This document shows, piece after piece, positions 9,538 through 17,479 of a stretch of DNA of 38,094 nucleotides (the stretch's first letter is position 1; the number at the start of each line of letters is the position of its first letter). The notes beneath the pieces are model-generated. The model searched no databases. It was not told the origin of the DNA and worked only from the letters and a program-made list of their open reading frames with translations. A program made the position numbers and the translations under genes. The stretch is from Actinospica durhamensis (GTDB lineage Bacteria; Actinomycetota; Actinomycetes; Streptomycetales; Catenulisporaceae). The stretch covers positions 1-38,094 of the forward strand of contig NZ_JAGSOG010000056.1 in NCBI RefSeq assembly GCF_018139695.1. The letters are read 5' to 3'.

Positions 9538-11250
9538 GTGGCTGCCCTGGCCGAAACCCCCGACGAGAACCCGACCGACGAGAACGTGTCGGCCGGGCAA
9601 ACGTGGTCCGCCGGGCGCCGTCTCGGCGGTCGCTATCGTCTCGAAAGGCTCGTGCGCGGCTTCGGCGGCAGTCACTCGCCGGAACCACAGCTGTGGGTCG
9701 GAGTCGACGAACTGCTCAACCGCAAGGTCGGGGTCGACCTCATCGCGGCGGAGCATCCGCTGCTCGAGGAGGTGGCCCGCGCGGCCCGGGACGCGGCCGC
9801 GGTGCCCGACGCCCGGTTCGTCCAAGTGCTCGACGCGGTGCGCGACGAGGACCTGCTCTACATCGTCACCGAGTGGGTGCCGGGCGCCGAACAGCTGTGG
9901 GAGCGCCTGAACGAGGGCCCGCTGTCCCCGGCCAAGGCGACCGCCATGATCCGCGAGGCCACCGAGGCGATGGTGCGCGCACACGAGGCGGACGTCGCGC
10001 ACGGCGCGCTCAACGCGGCCACCCTGCTGATCACCGCGACCGGCCAGGTCAAGCTGCGCGGCCTGCTGGTCGAGGCGACCTTGAGCGGCGTCTCACCCGA
10101 GGCGCTCGAGCCCGAGGCCCGCTACGCCGCCGACGTGCTCGCGCTCGGCCGGATCTGGTACGCCGCACTGACCGGCCTGTGGCCCGAGGCGCAGGGCGAT
10201 CTCCCGCTCCTGCCGGCGCCGCGGGACGAGTCCGGCGACCGCCCCTACAGTCCGGCCCAGATCAGGGCCGCGGTGCCCAAGCAGGTGGACACGGCCGTGC
10301 GCCGCACCCTGGGCATCGGTGATCCCGAGTCTGCGCCGACGATCACCACGGTCAAGGAGCTGGCCGACGTCATCCGCGCGCTGCCGAGGCTGCACGACGA
10401 GACGGCGGAGCCGACCTCGGTGCTACCGCGCAGCCGCTCGCGCTCCACCCCGCCCGCGCCCGCCGCGGCGACCACACGGCTGGACCCGCGCAGCCCGCGG
10501 GACGCCGCGCACTCCTGGGCTCCGCCCCAGGGCTCGGGCGGCTCCGGCGGCCAGGGCGGATCGGCGGGCACCGCGTTCTGGCGCCGCCGCGGCGTGCTGG
10601 CCGTGGCCGGCTGCGCGGCACTGGCCCTGGCCACGCTGGCGGCCTTCCAGTTCGGCGGAAACGGCGACGGCGCGGCCGCGGCCCAGTCCACCGGCACCGG
10701 CAGCACGCCCTCGGTCGGCACGGTCACCATCCCGGCCGGCACAGTCGGCAGCCAGCTGTCCATCGCCAGCGCCACGGTCTGGGACGAGCAGGCCTCACAG
10801 AGCTCGATAGACGCCGCCAAGTCGGCCTTCGACCCGACCTCGACCACCGGCTGGAAGACCACGACGCAGCTGGCGACCCACTTCAGCGGCACGTACCCCG
10901 GCGGCAGCGGGATAGGCCTGATCTTCGACCTGTCCGGGTCGCACGAGGTGGACGAGGTCAAGTTCCAGATCCCGTTCAGCGGCGCGACCGTGGAGGTGCT
11001 GACCGGATCGAACGCGTCCGACGCCTCCCCGACCTGGTCCTCGACCTCCGGTCCGAAGGGCTACTCCGTGCAGGCCACGCAGTCCTCGGCCCCCGCGGGC
11101 CAGGACATCGTGCTCAAGTTCGCGCCGGTCACCACGCAGTACGTGATGCTCCTGTTCACCACGCTGTCCTACCAGCAGGCGGTGACCTCGTCGAAGACCC
11201 CGGCGGGCTATCGGGACGGACTGATAGACGTACGCGTCTATGGCGCCTGA
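9538..11250 (+). CDS. Membrane pseudokinase with C-terminal discoidin-like ectodomain
   Basis: A 570-residue protein with a kinase-like fold at about 30-290, a proline/serine-rich linker, one membrane helix near 348-370 (VLAVAGCAALALATLAAF) and an extracytoplasmic beta-rich domain at about 410-570 that resembles F5/8 discoidin modules. The catalytic residues are gone. The VAIK lysine position reads VGVDLI (Asp67), the HRD loop reads HGALNAATLLI, and the DFG position reads KLRGLL. It is therefore a pseudokinase, probably a scaffold. The mycobacterial MurJ homologue carries a comparable pseudokinase domain that binds a phosphopeptide-recognising FHA protein. GTG start at 9538 with GGGAGG just upstream. 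The last 11 bp overlap sigM. Confidence 0.82.
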   Translation: MAALAETPDENPTDENVSAGQTWSAGRRLGGRYRLERLVRGFGGSHSPEPQLWVGVDELLNRKVGVDLIAAEHPLLEEVARAARDAAAVPDARFVQVLDAVRDEDLLYIVTEWVPGAEQLWERLNEGPLSPAKATAMIREATEAMVRAHEADVAHGALNAATLLITATGQVKLRGLLVEATLSGVSPEALEPEARYAADVLALGRIWYAALTGLWPEAQGDLPLLPAPRDESGDRPYSPAQIRAAVPKQVDTAVRRTLGIGDPESAPTITTVKELADVIRALPRLHDETAEPTSVLPRSRSRSTPPAPAAATTRLDPRSPRDAAHSWAPPQGSGGSGGQGGSAGTAFWRRRGVLAVAGCAALALATLAAFQFGGNGDGAAAAQSTGTGSTPSVGTVTIPAGTVGSQLSIASATVWDEQASQSSIDAAKSAFDPTSTTGWKTTTQLATHFSGTYPGGSGIGLIFDLSGSHEVDEVKFQIPFSGATVEVLTGSNASDASPTWSSTSGPKGYSVQATQSSAPAGQDIVLKFAPVTTQYVMLLFTTLSYQQAVTSSKTPAGYRDGLIDVRVYGA

Positions 11251-11917
11251 CGAGCAGGCCGACCTCGACTGCCTGCGCAGGCATCTCGCGGGCGACCGCG
11301 AGGCCTTCGGGGAACTGCTGGCGCGCCACCGCGGCCGGATGTGGGCGGTGGCGCTGCGGACTTCGGGCAACCCCGAGGACGCCGCGGACGCGTTGCAGGA
11401 CGCGGCGCTCTCCGCCTTCCGCGCCGCCGGGAACTTCCGACGCGACTCGTCCGTGGGCACCTGGCTCTACCGCATCACCGTGAACGCCTGCCTGGACCGG
11501 CGGCGCCGGGCGGCCGTGCGCCCGACCGTGCACTATCCCGATCCGGAGTCGCCGGTGTGGCGCGAGGCCGTCACCGATCCCGTCGACATGGCGGAGCAGC
11601 GCGACTTGCGCCTGGTGCTCGAGCAGGCACTGGCCACCCTTCCGCTGGAGCAGCGCGCCGCAGTAGTCCTGGTGGACGTGCAGGGTCTGCCGGTGGAGGA
11701 GGCGGCGCGTGTGCTCGGAGTGCCGTCAGGGACGGTCAAGAGCCGCTGTGCCCGCGGCCGGGCCAAACTCGCCGGAATACTCAGGGACTCGGGAATTCCA
11801 CCGAGACGAGGGAACCCGTCACCGGATCGTGACGTCTCAGTACAGATCAACCCGAGAACGGCGGCGCCGGTCGAGTCGACGGCCGCCCCGGAGAACAGGG
11901 AGCGGGGTGCCCGGTGA
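11240..11917 (+). CDS. sigM: RNA polymerase ECF sigma factor SigM
   Basis: Extracytoplasmic-function sigma factor of 225 residues. Region 2 spans about 20-90 (core-binding and -10 recognition, including NPEDAADALQDAALSAF and WLYRITVNACLDRRRR). Region 4 spans about 125-180 (LPLEQRAAVVLVDVQGLP, then the helix-turn-helix VLGVPSGTVKSRCARGRAKL). The C-terminal 40 residues are a disordered tail. The ATG lies inside the 3' end of the pseudokinase gene with no clear ribosome site of its own, so translation is probably coupled. It is followed by an anti-sigma gene with a GTGA overlap. In mycobacteria and streptomycetes the sigma factor at this locus is SigM. Confidence 0.9.
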   Translation: MAPDEQADLDCLRRHLAGDREAFGELLARHRGRMWAVALRTSGNPEDAADALQDAALSAFRAAGNFRRDSSVGTWLYRITVNACLDRRRRAAVRPTVHYPDPESPVWREAVTDPVDMAEQRDLRLVLEQALATLPLEQRAAVVLVDVQGLPVEEAARVLGVPSGTVKSRCARGRAKLAGILRDSGIPPRRGNPSPDRDVSVQINPRTAAPVESTAAPENRERGAR

Positions 11918-12732
11918 GAAACCCACAGGAGCCTCGTGACGGCGTGGCCGGACACCTCGGCGACGAAGATTTGTCGGAGTGCGCATTCAGCCCTGAGCAG
12001 GCCTCTGCGGACGCTGTGGAGCACGCTGCGGGCTGTACCGAGTGTGCGGCGCGCGTCGAGGAGCTGCGCGGGATACTCGTGGCGCTGGCCGATCTGCCCG
12101 AGCCGGAGATCCCCGCGAACGTGCTCGCGCGTCTCGACGCGACGATCGAGCAGGCTTGGCAGGAAGCCGACGAGACGGCGCTCGCACTCTCGCGCTCCGC
12201 ACAGCGGCGCGAGAAGCAGAACTGGTGGCGGCGACTGGCCGTGCCGATCACCGCACTCGCCGTGTTCGCCGGCGCCCTGGTCGGAGTCGGCTATCTGATC
12301 ACCCGGGCCGGTTCTGGCGCCACGACCGCTGCCGCCTCCTCCTCGGGCGTGACGAGCGCCGGCACCGGCGCCGTGCCCGAAGCCGGGGCTAACGCGGACC
12401 CGACCCTCACCGCGATGGCCCGCGCGGCCCTCGGCCCTGAGCTGTTCAACGGCAGCGAAGCCGGGCCGGCCGCGCGCAAGCCCACCGCGCCGACGGCCTC
12501 GATGAACGCGGACTCGAAAGAGGTCTGCGACGCGCCGGAGAAGTCCGGCTTCACGGTCGAGACGATCGTGGCCGAGACCTACGCCGGCCGCGACGCGAGG
12601 CTGGTCGTCTACCGGGACGACAAAGAGCCCGCGGACAGCACCACGTTCTACGTGGTGCTGTACGCGGGCTCGTGTCCGATCGGGTCGAGCGCGGTCCTAC
12701 TGGACCAGGGGCTCGTCTCGCTCAGCCGTTGA
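11914..12732 (+). CDS. SigM anti-sigma factor, zinc-binding ZAS-type, membrane-anchored
   Basis: A 272-residue protein with a cytoplasmic N-terminal domain carrying the zinc anti-sigma motif H-x3-C-x2-C (His37, Cys41, Cys44). One membrane helix follows at about 108-130, then an extracytoplasmic Ala/Thr-rich segment and a small beta-rich domain with two cysteines (EVCDAPEK and AGSCPIGS) that may form a disulfide. It probably holds SigM at the membrane until an envelope or redox signal releases it. GTG start overlaps the sigM stop (GTGA). Its stop codon is directly followed, with no spacer, by the stop codon of trxA on the other strand. Confidence 0.85.
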   Translation: MRNPQEPRDGVAGHLGDEDLSECAFSPEQASADAVEHAAGCTECAARVEELRGILVALADLPEPEIPANVLARLDATIEQAWQEADETALALSRSAQRREKQNWWRRLAVPITALAVFAGALVGVGYLITRAGSGATTAAASSSGVTSAGTGAVPEAGANADPTLTAMARAALGPELFNGSEAGPAARKPTAPTASMNADSKEVCDAPEKSGFTVETIVAETYAGRDARLVVYRDDKEPADSTTFYVVLYAGSCPIGSSAVLLDQGLVSLSR

Positions 12733-13059
12733 TCAGCCGATGAAGTCTTCGAGGTCCTTGAGCAGGGCGCGCTTCGGCTTGGCGCCGACGATCGTCTTGA
12801 CCACTTCGCCGTTGACGTAGACGTTGAGCATCGGGATGTTCAGCACGCCGTACTTGGCGGACACCTCGGGGTTCTCGTCCGTGTTCAGCTTGACGATCTC
12901 GAGCTTGTCTCCGTGCTCGGTGGCGATCTGCTCCAGAATCGGCGCGATCATGCGGCACGGGCCGCACCACTCGGCCCAGAAGTCGACGAGGACGGGCTTG
13001 TCGCTCTTGAGGACCTCCCCGTCGAACGTCGCATCGGTGACCTGCTTGAGCGCCGACAT
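12733..13059 (-). CDS. trxA: Thioredoxin
   Basis: Thioredoxin of 108 residues, the family's usual length, which reduces protein disulfides in the cytoplasm. The active site is WCGPC at 31-35. The cis-proline loop reads NIPML where most thioredoxins have IPTL. The ATG at 13059 has AAGGAGG six bases upstream; the longer open frame lacks a ribosome site. Co-oriented with and 41 bp downstream of trxB, so probably one operon. It has no room for its own terminator because its stop abuts that of the convergent anti-sigma gene. Confidence 0.95.
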   Translation of the reverse strand: MSALKQVTDATFDGEVLKSDKPVLVDFWAEWCGPCRMIAPILEQIATEHGDKLEIVKLNTDENPEVSAKYGVLNIPMLNVYVNGEVVKTIVGAKPKRALLKDLEDFIG

Positions 13060-13100
13060 CTGCGGCCTCCTTCGTGAGAAACGGCTCTGTGGGTGGAACG

Positions 13101-14072
13101 TCAGGACTGGCGGGTGGATTCCGCGTGCTCCTGAGCGGCGAGGAAGCGCTCGGCGTCCAGCGCCGCCGAGCATCCGGTGCCGGCCGCGGTGATCGCCTGC
13201 CGGTAGACGTGGTCGACGACGTCGCCACAGGCGAAGACGCCCTCGAGGTTGGTCCGAGTGCTGGGCGCGTCGACCTTCACGTAGCCCTCGTCGTCGAGGT
13301 CGATCTGACCGGCGAACAGATCGCTGCGCGGCTCGTGCCCGATCGCGATGAACAGGCCGTCGGCCTTCAGGTCGCGCTCGTCACCGGTGACGGTGTCGCG
13401 CAGCCGCAGTCCGGTGACCCGGTCCTCGCCGAGGATCGCGGAGACCTCGCTGTTCCAGGCGAACGAGATCTTCGGGTTGGCGAAGGCCCGCTCCTGCATG
13501 ATCTTGCTGGCACGCAGCTCGCTGCGACGGTGCACGACGGTCACGCTCTCCCCGAAGCGGGTGAGGAAGGTGGCCTCCTCGAGGGCGGTGTCGCCGCCGC
13601 CGACGACCACGATCTCCTTCTCCCGGAAGAAGAACCCGTCACACGTGGCACACCACGAGACGCCGTGTCCGGACAGCCGCTTCTCGTCCGCGAGGCCGAG
13701 TTCACGGTAGCCGGAGCCGGTGGCGATGATGACCGTCTTGGCGAAGTGCTCGTCGCCGTTGCCGTCCACCACCCGCTTGACCGGTCCGTCCAGCTGCGCC
13801 TCGATGATGTCGTCGGTGACGAGCTCGGCGCCGAACCGCTCGGCCTGCTTGCGCAGCCCGTCCATGAGGTCCGGCCCCATGATGCCGTCCGGGAAGCCGG
13901 GGAAGTTCTCGACTTCAGTGGTGTTCATCAGCGCGCCGCCCGCGGTCACCGAACCCTCGAACAGGAGCGGCTTGAGCCCGGCCCGGGCGGTGTAGACCCC
14001 GGCGGTGTACCCGGCGGGCCCGGAACCGATGATGATGACGTTCCGGACTTCGCTTCCCTCTGGTACCTGCAC
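13101..14072 (-). CDS. trxB: Thioredoxin-disulfide reductase
   Basis: Low-molecular-weight FAD/NADPH thioredoxin reductase of about 323 residues that recharges TrxA. The FAD-binding [16 protein letters not shown] is near residues 16-31. The redox-active pair is CATC at 141-144. The NADPH site is GGGDTALEE followed by HRR, and the C-terminal FAD motif is GVFACGDV. I chose the GTG at 14072, which has a purine-rich AAAGAGGG upstream and places the Rossmann motif at the normal distance; a TTG at 14117 in the same frame is less likely. It begins the trxB-trxA operon, 63 bp from the parB stop. Confidence 0.94.
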   Translation of the reverse strand: MQVPEGSEVRNVIIIGSGPAGYTAGVYTARAGLKPLLFEGSVTAGGALMNTTEVENFPGFPDGIMGPDLMDGLRKQAERFGAELVTDDIIEAQLDGPVKRVVDGNGDEHFAKTVIIATGSGYRELGLADEKRLSGHGVSWCATCDGFFFREKEIVVVGGGDTALEEATFLTRFGESVTVVHRRSELRASKIMQERAFANPKISFAWNSEVSAILGEDRVTGLRLRDTVTGDERDLKADGLFIAIGHEPRSDLFAGQIDLDDEGYVKVDAPSTRTNLEGVFACGDVVDHVYRQAITAAGTGCSAALDAERFLAAQEHAESTRQS

Positions 14073-14135
14073 GGCCTGCTGCCCTCTTTCCGAAATTCGA
14101 ACTACTCGTGGATGCAAACGGCGGCGCGGGGGCGC

Positions 14136-15158
14136 CTATTCCGTGGAGCGCACCCGCTCGCCGGGAGCGATCATCTCGAGGATCCGGTCCAGATCCTCGA
14201 TCGAACCGAACTCGACGACGACCTTCCCGATACGACCGCCCACGTTCACCGTGACACGGGTCTCGTAGCGATCGGAAAGCCTACCGGCCAATTCCGTCAC
14301 CTCGGGCGCGATCCGGCTGCCGGCCCGCGCCTTGCGCTGCTTGCGCGGCCGCTCCGCTCCGTAGGTCTGCACGATCTCCTCGACCGTGCGCACCGAGAGA
14401 CCCTCGGCGATGATGCGCTGCGCGATCTCCTCCTGCGCCTGGTGCGTCTCGAGGCTGCACAGTGCCTTGGCGTGCCCGGCCGAGACCGTCCCGGCCGAGA
14501 TCTTCACCTGCACCGAGGGGGAGAGGCGCAACAGCCGGAGCGTGTTGCTGATGTACGCGCGCGAGCGCCCGACCTTGCTGGCGAGCTCGTCGTGCGTGCA
14601 GCGGAAGTCCTTGAGCAACTGGTCGAAGGCCGCGGCCTCTTCCAGCGGATTGAGCTGCGCGCGCTGCATGTTCTCGAGCAGCGCGTCGAGCAGCATGCGC
14701 TCGTCTTCGGTCTGCCGCACGATCGCCGGGATCTCGGCGAGCCCGATCGACTGGGAAGCGCGGAAGCGCCGCTCCCCCATGATGAGTTCGTACTTGTCCT
14801 CGGCGGTCTTGCGCACCACGATCGGCTGCAGCAGGCCGACCTCGCGGATGGACTGACCGAGCTCGGCGAGTTCGTCCTCGTCGAAGTACTCCCGCGGCTG
14901 ACGGGCGTTCGGAACGATGGAGGTGAGCGGAAGTTCGGCGAAGTAGGCGCCTGCGACGAGCTTCGGTTCCACGTGGAACATCTCGCTCGACTCTTCCGGC
15001 TCCTCCTGCTCCTCCGGCCGGTAGACCTCGCCCAGCGGAAGCCGGCGCGCGGGCACCGGAGCCGAGGCGGGGCTCAGCGCGGGGGCTTCGGCGCCCTCCG
15101 GGCCGGTGGGAATCAGCGAGCCCAGGCCACGCCCGAGCCCTCGCCGACGGTCGTTCAT
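14136..15158 (-). CDS. parB: Chromosome-partitioning protein ParB
   Basis: CTP-dependent DNA clamp that loads at parS and spreads to organise the origin region. It has 340 residues: a basic N-terminus for ParA contact (GLGRGLGSLIP), a low-complexity linker, the CTPase/N-domain (NARQPREYF, GERRFRASQSIG, ENMQRAQLNPLEEA), the helix-turn-helix (DELASKVGRSRAYISNTLRLL) and a dimerising C-terminus. Residues 60-64 (MFHVE) are encoded by a parS site within the gene. The start overlaps the parA stop (ATGA), so the two are translationally coupled. Confidence 0.95.
   Translation of the reverse strand: MNDRRRGLGRGLGSLIPTGPEGAEAPALSPASAPVPARRLPLGEVYRPEEQEEPEESSEMFHVEPKLVAGAYFAELPLTSIVPNARQPREYFDEDELAELGQSIREVGLLQPIVVRKTAEDKYELIMGERRFRASQSIGLAEIPAIVRQTEDERMLLDALLENMQRAQLNPLEEAAAFDQLLKDFRCTHDELASKVGRSRAYISNTLRLLRLSPSVQVKISAGTVSAGHAKALCSLETHQAQEEIAQRIIAEGLSVRTVEEIVQTYGAERPRKQRKARAGSRIAPEVTELAGRLSDRYETRVTVNVGGRIGKVVVEFGSIEDLDRILEMIAPGERVRSTE
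14966..14979. promoter_or_regulatory. parS site inside parB
   Basis: Perfect palindrome GTTCCACGTGGAAC, the actinobacterial ParB-binding site, read in frame as FHVE in the linker of ParB. Confidence 0.85.
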
Positions 15159-16432
15159 CGTGCAACCTCACGGAAGGTGGAGCCACCGGCCGCCGCGGCC
15201 GATGCGGGCGAGTTCGCGGATTCGGCTCCGCGCTGGCCGGGAACCTGGCTGTAGCGCTCGGCGATTTCGCGCGCGGCTTCGCGGTAGGCGAGCGCGCCGG
15301 TGGAAGCGGGGTCGTAGGTCATGACGGTCTGGCTGTAGCTGGGCGCCTCGGAAATCCGCACGGAGCGCGGAATCGCAGTGCTGATCACCTCCGCCGGGAA
15401 GTGTGTGCGCACCTCGTCGGCGACCTGGGAGGCGAGCCGGGTGCGTGCGTCGTACATCGTGAGCAGGATCGTGGAGATCCGCAGATCCGTGTTCAGATGC
15501 GCCCGGACGAGCTCTATGTTGCGCAGCAGCTGAGTCAGACCCTCCAGCGCGTAGTACTCGCACTGAATCGGGATCAGCACTTCCTTGCCGGCCACCAGAG
15601 CATTGACGGTCAGCAGGCCGAGCGAGGGCGGGCAGTCGATGAGGATGTAGTCCATGGTGTCGTGGTAGACCTGCAGCGCCCGCTGCAGCCGGCTCTCCCG
15701 CGCCACCATCGACACCAGCTCGATCTCCGCACCGGCGAGGTCGATCGTGGCCGGGGCGCAGTAGAGCCCGGGGATGTCCTCCACCGGCTGCACGATCTCT
15801 TCCATGCTGTAGCGCTCGATCAGAACGTCGTAGATCGAGGGCACGTCCGCATGGTGCTCGATGCCCAGGGCGGTGGAGGCGTTGCCCTGCGGGTCGAGGT
15901 CGACCACGAGAACCTTCGCACCCAGCTGTGCCAGCGCGGCGGCGATGTTGACGGTCGTCGTGGTCTTACCCACGCCGCCCTTCTGGTTGGCCACCACCAT
16001 GACGCGGGTGTTGGCCGGCCGGGGCAGCGGTTGGAGGTTGCGGGACATCGCGGCGATGGCAGCCTCCGCCTCGCGCGCGATGGGCGTATCGGCGGTGCTG
16101 TCGGCAGCGGGTGCCCGGCGACCCCCGTGCAGCGTGTCGGTGTCCACCTCGGTCGGCGCCTGCTGGAGGTATGCACCCGACCCGATCGGCTGGTCGTACG
16201 GCATCGGCCAACTCTCTTCCTCCGTCGCCGACGGGGCGACGGCTCGTTCAGCTTCCCGCGGTTCAGTGCCCGGTGCGTCCGAGTGCCAGGTCCAGCTAAA
16301 GCCGTCCGGCGGCACGCTTTCCGCTTCCAGAGATTCTTGCAGGCGCCACCCGCGAGGCAGTGGAACGCCGCTGCTTAATTGGCCATCGTTTCCGTGACCG
16401 GTGGTGGGATGGCCTTCGGATCGCGCGACCAT
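15155..16432 (-). CDS. parA: Chromosome-partitioning ATPase ParA (Soj)
   Basis: Deviant-Walker ATPase that segregates origins with ParB. The deviant Walker A KGGVGKTTTT lies at about 150-160, followed by VVDLDPQGNAS and DYILIDCPPSLGLLTVNAL. I chose the ATG at 16432 because GAGGGG lies five bases upstream. An earlier in-frame ATG at 16504 would read straight through a parS site (MFHVEQ) and has no ribosome site. The 425-residue product has about 150 residues of variable, acidic N-terminal extension before the P-loop, longer than in Soj proteins of about 260 residues. The TGA stop overlaps the parB start. Confidence 0.92.
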   Translation of the reverse strand: MVARSEGHPTTGHGNDGQLSSGVPLPRGWRLQESLEAESVPPDGFSWTWHSDAPGTEPREAERAVAPSATEEESWPMPYDQPIGSGAYLQQAPTEVDTDTLHGGRRAPAADSTADTPIAREAEAAIAAMSRNLQPLPRPANTRVMVVANQKGGVGKTTTTVNIAAALAQLGAKVLVVDLDPQGNASTALGIEHHADVPSIYDVLIERYSMEEIVQPVEDIPGLYCAPATIDLAGAEIELVSMVARESRLQRALQVYHDTMDYILIDCPPSLGLLTVNALVAGKEVLIPIQCEYYALEGLTQLLRNIELVRAHLNTDLRISTILLTMYDARTRLASQVADEVRTHFPAEVISTAIPRSVRISEAPSYSQTVMTYDPASTGALAYREAAREIAERYSQVPGQRGAESANSPASAAAAGGSTFREVAR

Positions 16433-16488
16433 CGTGTCCCCTCGTCGCATCCAACGTCGATGCCTAGGTGCCCTTGATGCGCTTCGCT

Positions 16489-16621
16489 GTTCCACGTGGA
16501 ACATGGAACGGTCCGCTCCGTTGTTTCACGTGGAACCTGTCTCCATGGTTCACGTGGAACCGGCACCTTGTCGAGGTTCCACGTGGAACCGTCGCTATCC
16601 TGTCGAGGTTCCACGTGGAAC
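16489..16621. promoter_or_regulatory. Cluster of five parS sites
   Basis: Five ParB-binding sites in 133 bp between parA and rsmG. GTTCCACGTGGAAC occurs at 16489-16502, 16576-16589 and 16608-16621. GTTTCACGTGGAAC is at 16523-16536, and a one-mismatch form GGTTCACGTGGAAC at 16547-16560. Spacing between starts is 24-34 bp. All five keep the same right half CACGTGGAAC. Confidence 0.88.
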
Positions 16622-16655
16622 ACGCACTGGGGAGCAAGACGTACTGTATCCGTTC

Positions 16656-17342
16656 CTACTTGGCTGCGCGCCGAGAACGTGGTTTGCGATACCCCTGCGG
16701 GCCCATATCGATCCGCACCACGCGGGTCGCCGCGTCACCGAGCTCCGCGCCCACCTCGACGACGCCCCATTTCACCGCTCCCACCGCCTGCAGAGTCGGG
16801 CCGACCGCCTCGAGTTCGGCCGCCGCCGTCTCGCCCTTGAGCGCCAGCATCCGTCCCCGCGGCGCGAGCAGCGGAAGACACCAACCCACCAGTTTCTCCA
16901 GTGAGGCCACCGCGCGGGCGGTCACCACGTCTGCGGAGACTCGGCTCGCCCACTCCTCGGCCCGGCCGCGGCGTACCTCGACATTGCGCAGGCCGAGACT
17001 CTCCACACACTCGCTGAGGAAGACGGTGCGCCGCAGCAGCGGCTCGAGCAGGGTGATGTGCAGATCCGGGCGGGCGATCGCGAGCACCAGGCCGGGCAGC
17101 CCGCCACCGGAGCCGACGTCCACCACGTCGAGCCCCTCGCCGATGAGCTCGGCCACCGCGCCGCAGTTGAGCAGGTGGCGCTCCCAGAGCCGCTCGACCT
17201 CCCGCGGACCGATCAGTCCCCGCTCCACGCCCGGGCCGGCCAACAGCTCCGCGTAGCTCTCCATCGCAGGAAGATGCTCGCCGAACAGGCCTGCGGCCTC
17301 AGCGGGCGGTGGGGAGAGGGTGCAGCTGTGCTCGTCGGTCAT
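16656..17342 (-). CDS. rsmG: 16S rRNA (guanine-527-N7) methyltransferase RsmG
   Basis: SAM-dependent methyltransferase of 228 residues, normal for the family, which methylates G527 of 16S rRNA. The SAM motif is VVDVGSGGGLPGLVLA; the segment LEPLLRRTVFLSECVESLGL and ADVVTARAVASLEKL are also characteristic. ATG start at 17342, with a parS site 16 bp upstream. It lies between the main parS cluster and a strong hairpin behind jag, so it probably has its own promoter between 17343 and 17404. Confidence 0.93.
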   Translation of the reverse strand: MTDEHSCTLSPPPAEAAGLFGEHLPAMESYAELLAGPGVERGLIGPREVERLWERHLLNCGAVAELIGEGLDVVDVGSGGGLPGLVLAIARPDLHITLLEPLLRRTVFLSECVESLGLRNVEVRRGRAEEWASRVSADVVTARAVASLEKLVGWCLPLLAPRGRMLALKGETAAAELEAVGPTLQAVGAVKWGVVEVGAELGDAATRVVRIDMGPQGYRKPRSRRAAK

Positions 17343-17357
17343 TCACACACCTCGATA

Positions 17358-17371
17358 GTTTCACGTGGAAC
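17358..17371. promoter_or_regulatory. parS site upstream of rsmG
   Basis: GTTTCACGTGGAAC, a half-symmetric actinobacterial parS lying in the likely rsmG promoter/leader. Confidence 0.8.
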
Positions 17372-17404
17372 ATGGTCCAGACTAACGACCGGCGCTCTAG
17401 GCAC

Positions 17405-17452
17405 CAAGAAGGGCCACCCTGCGGCGCGTCCTCGCCGGGGTGGCCCTTCTTG
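17405..17452 (-). terminator. Intrinsic terminator behind jag
   Basis: A perfect 15-bp stem (17405-17419 with 17438-17452; arm CAAGAAGGGCCACCC) with an 18-nt loop, 27 bp past the jag stop. It probably ends the rpmH-rnpA-yidD-yidC-jag transcript. Confidence 0.7.
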
Positions 17453-17479
17453 AACTCAGACTGGTCGGGAAATCCTACG

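Noticed and set aside
16489-16621. CRISPR-like array (regularly spaced short repeats)
   Set aside because: Repeats are 14-bp palindromes matching parS, spacers are only 10-20 bp, and there are no cas genes.
16375-16623. Small minus-strand frame starting MFHVEP and containing STWN, VPRE repeats
   Set aside because: It only translates the repeated parS palindromes in different frames; no ribosome site.
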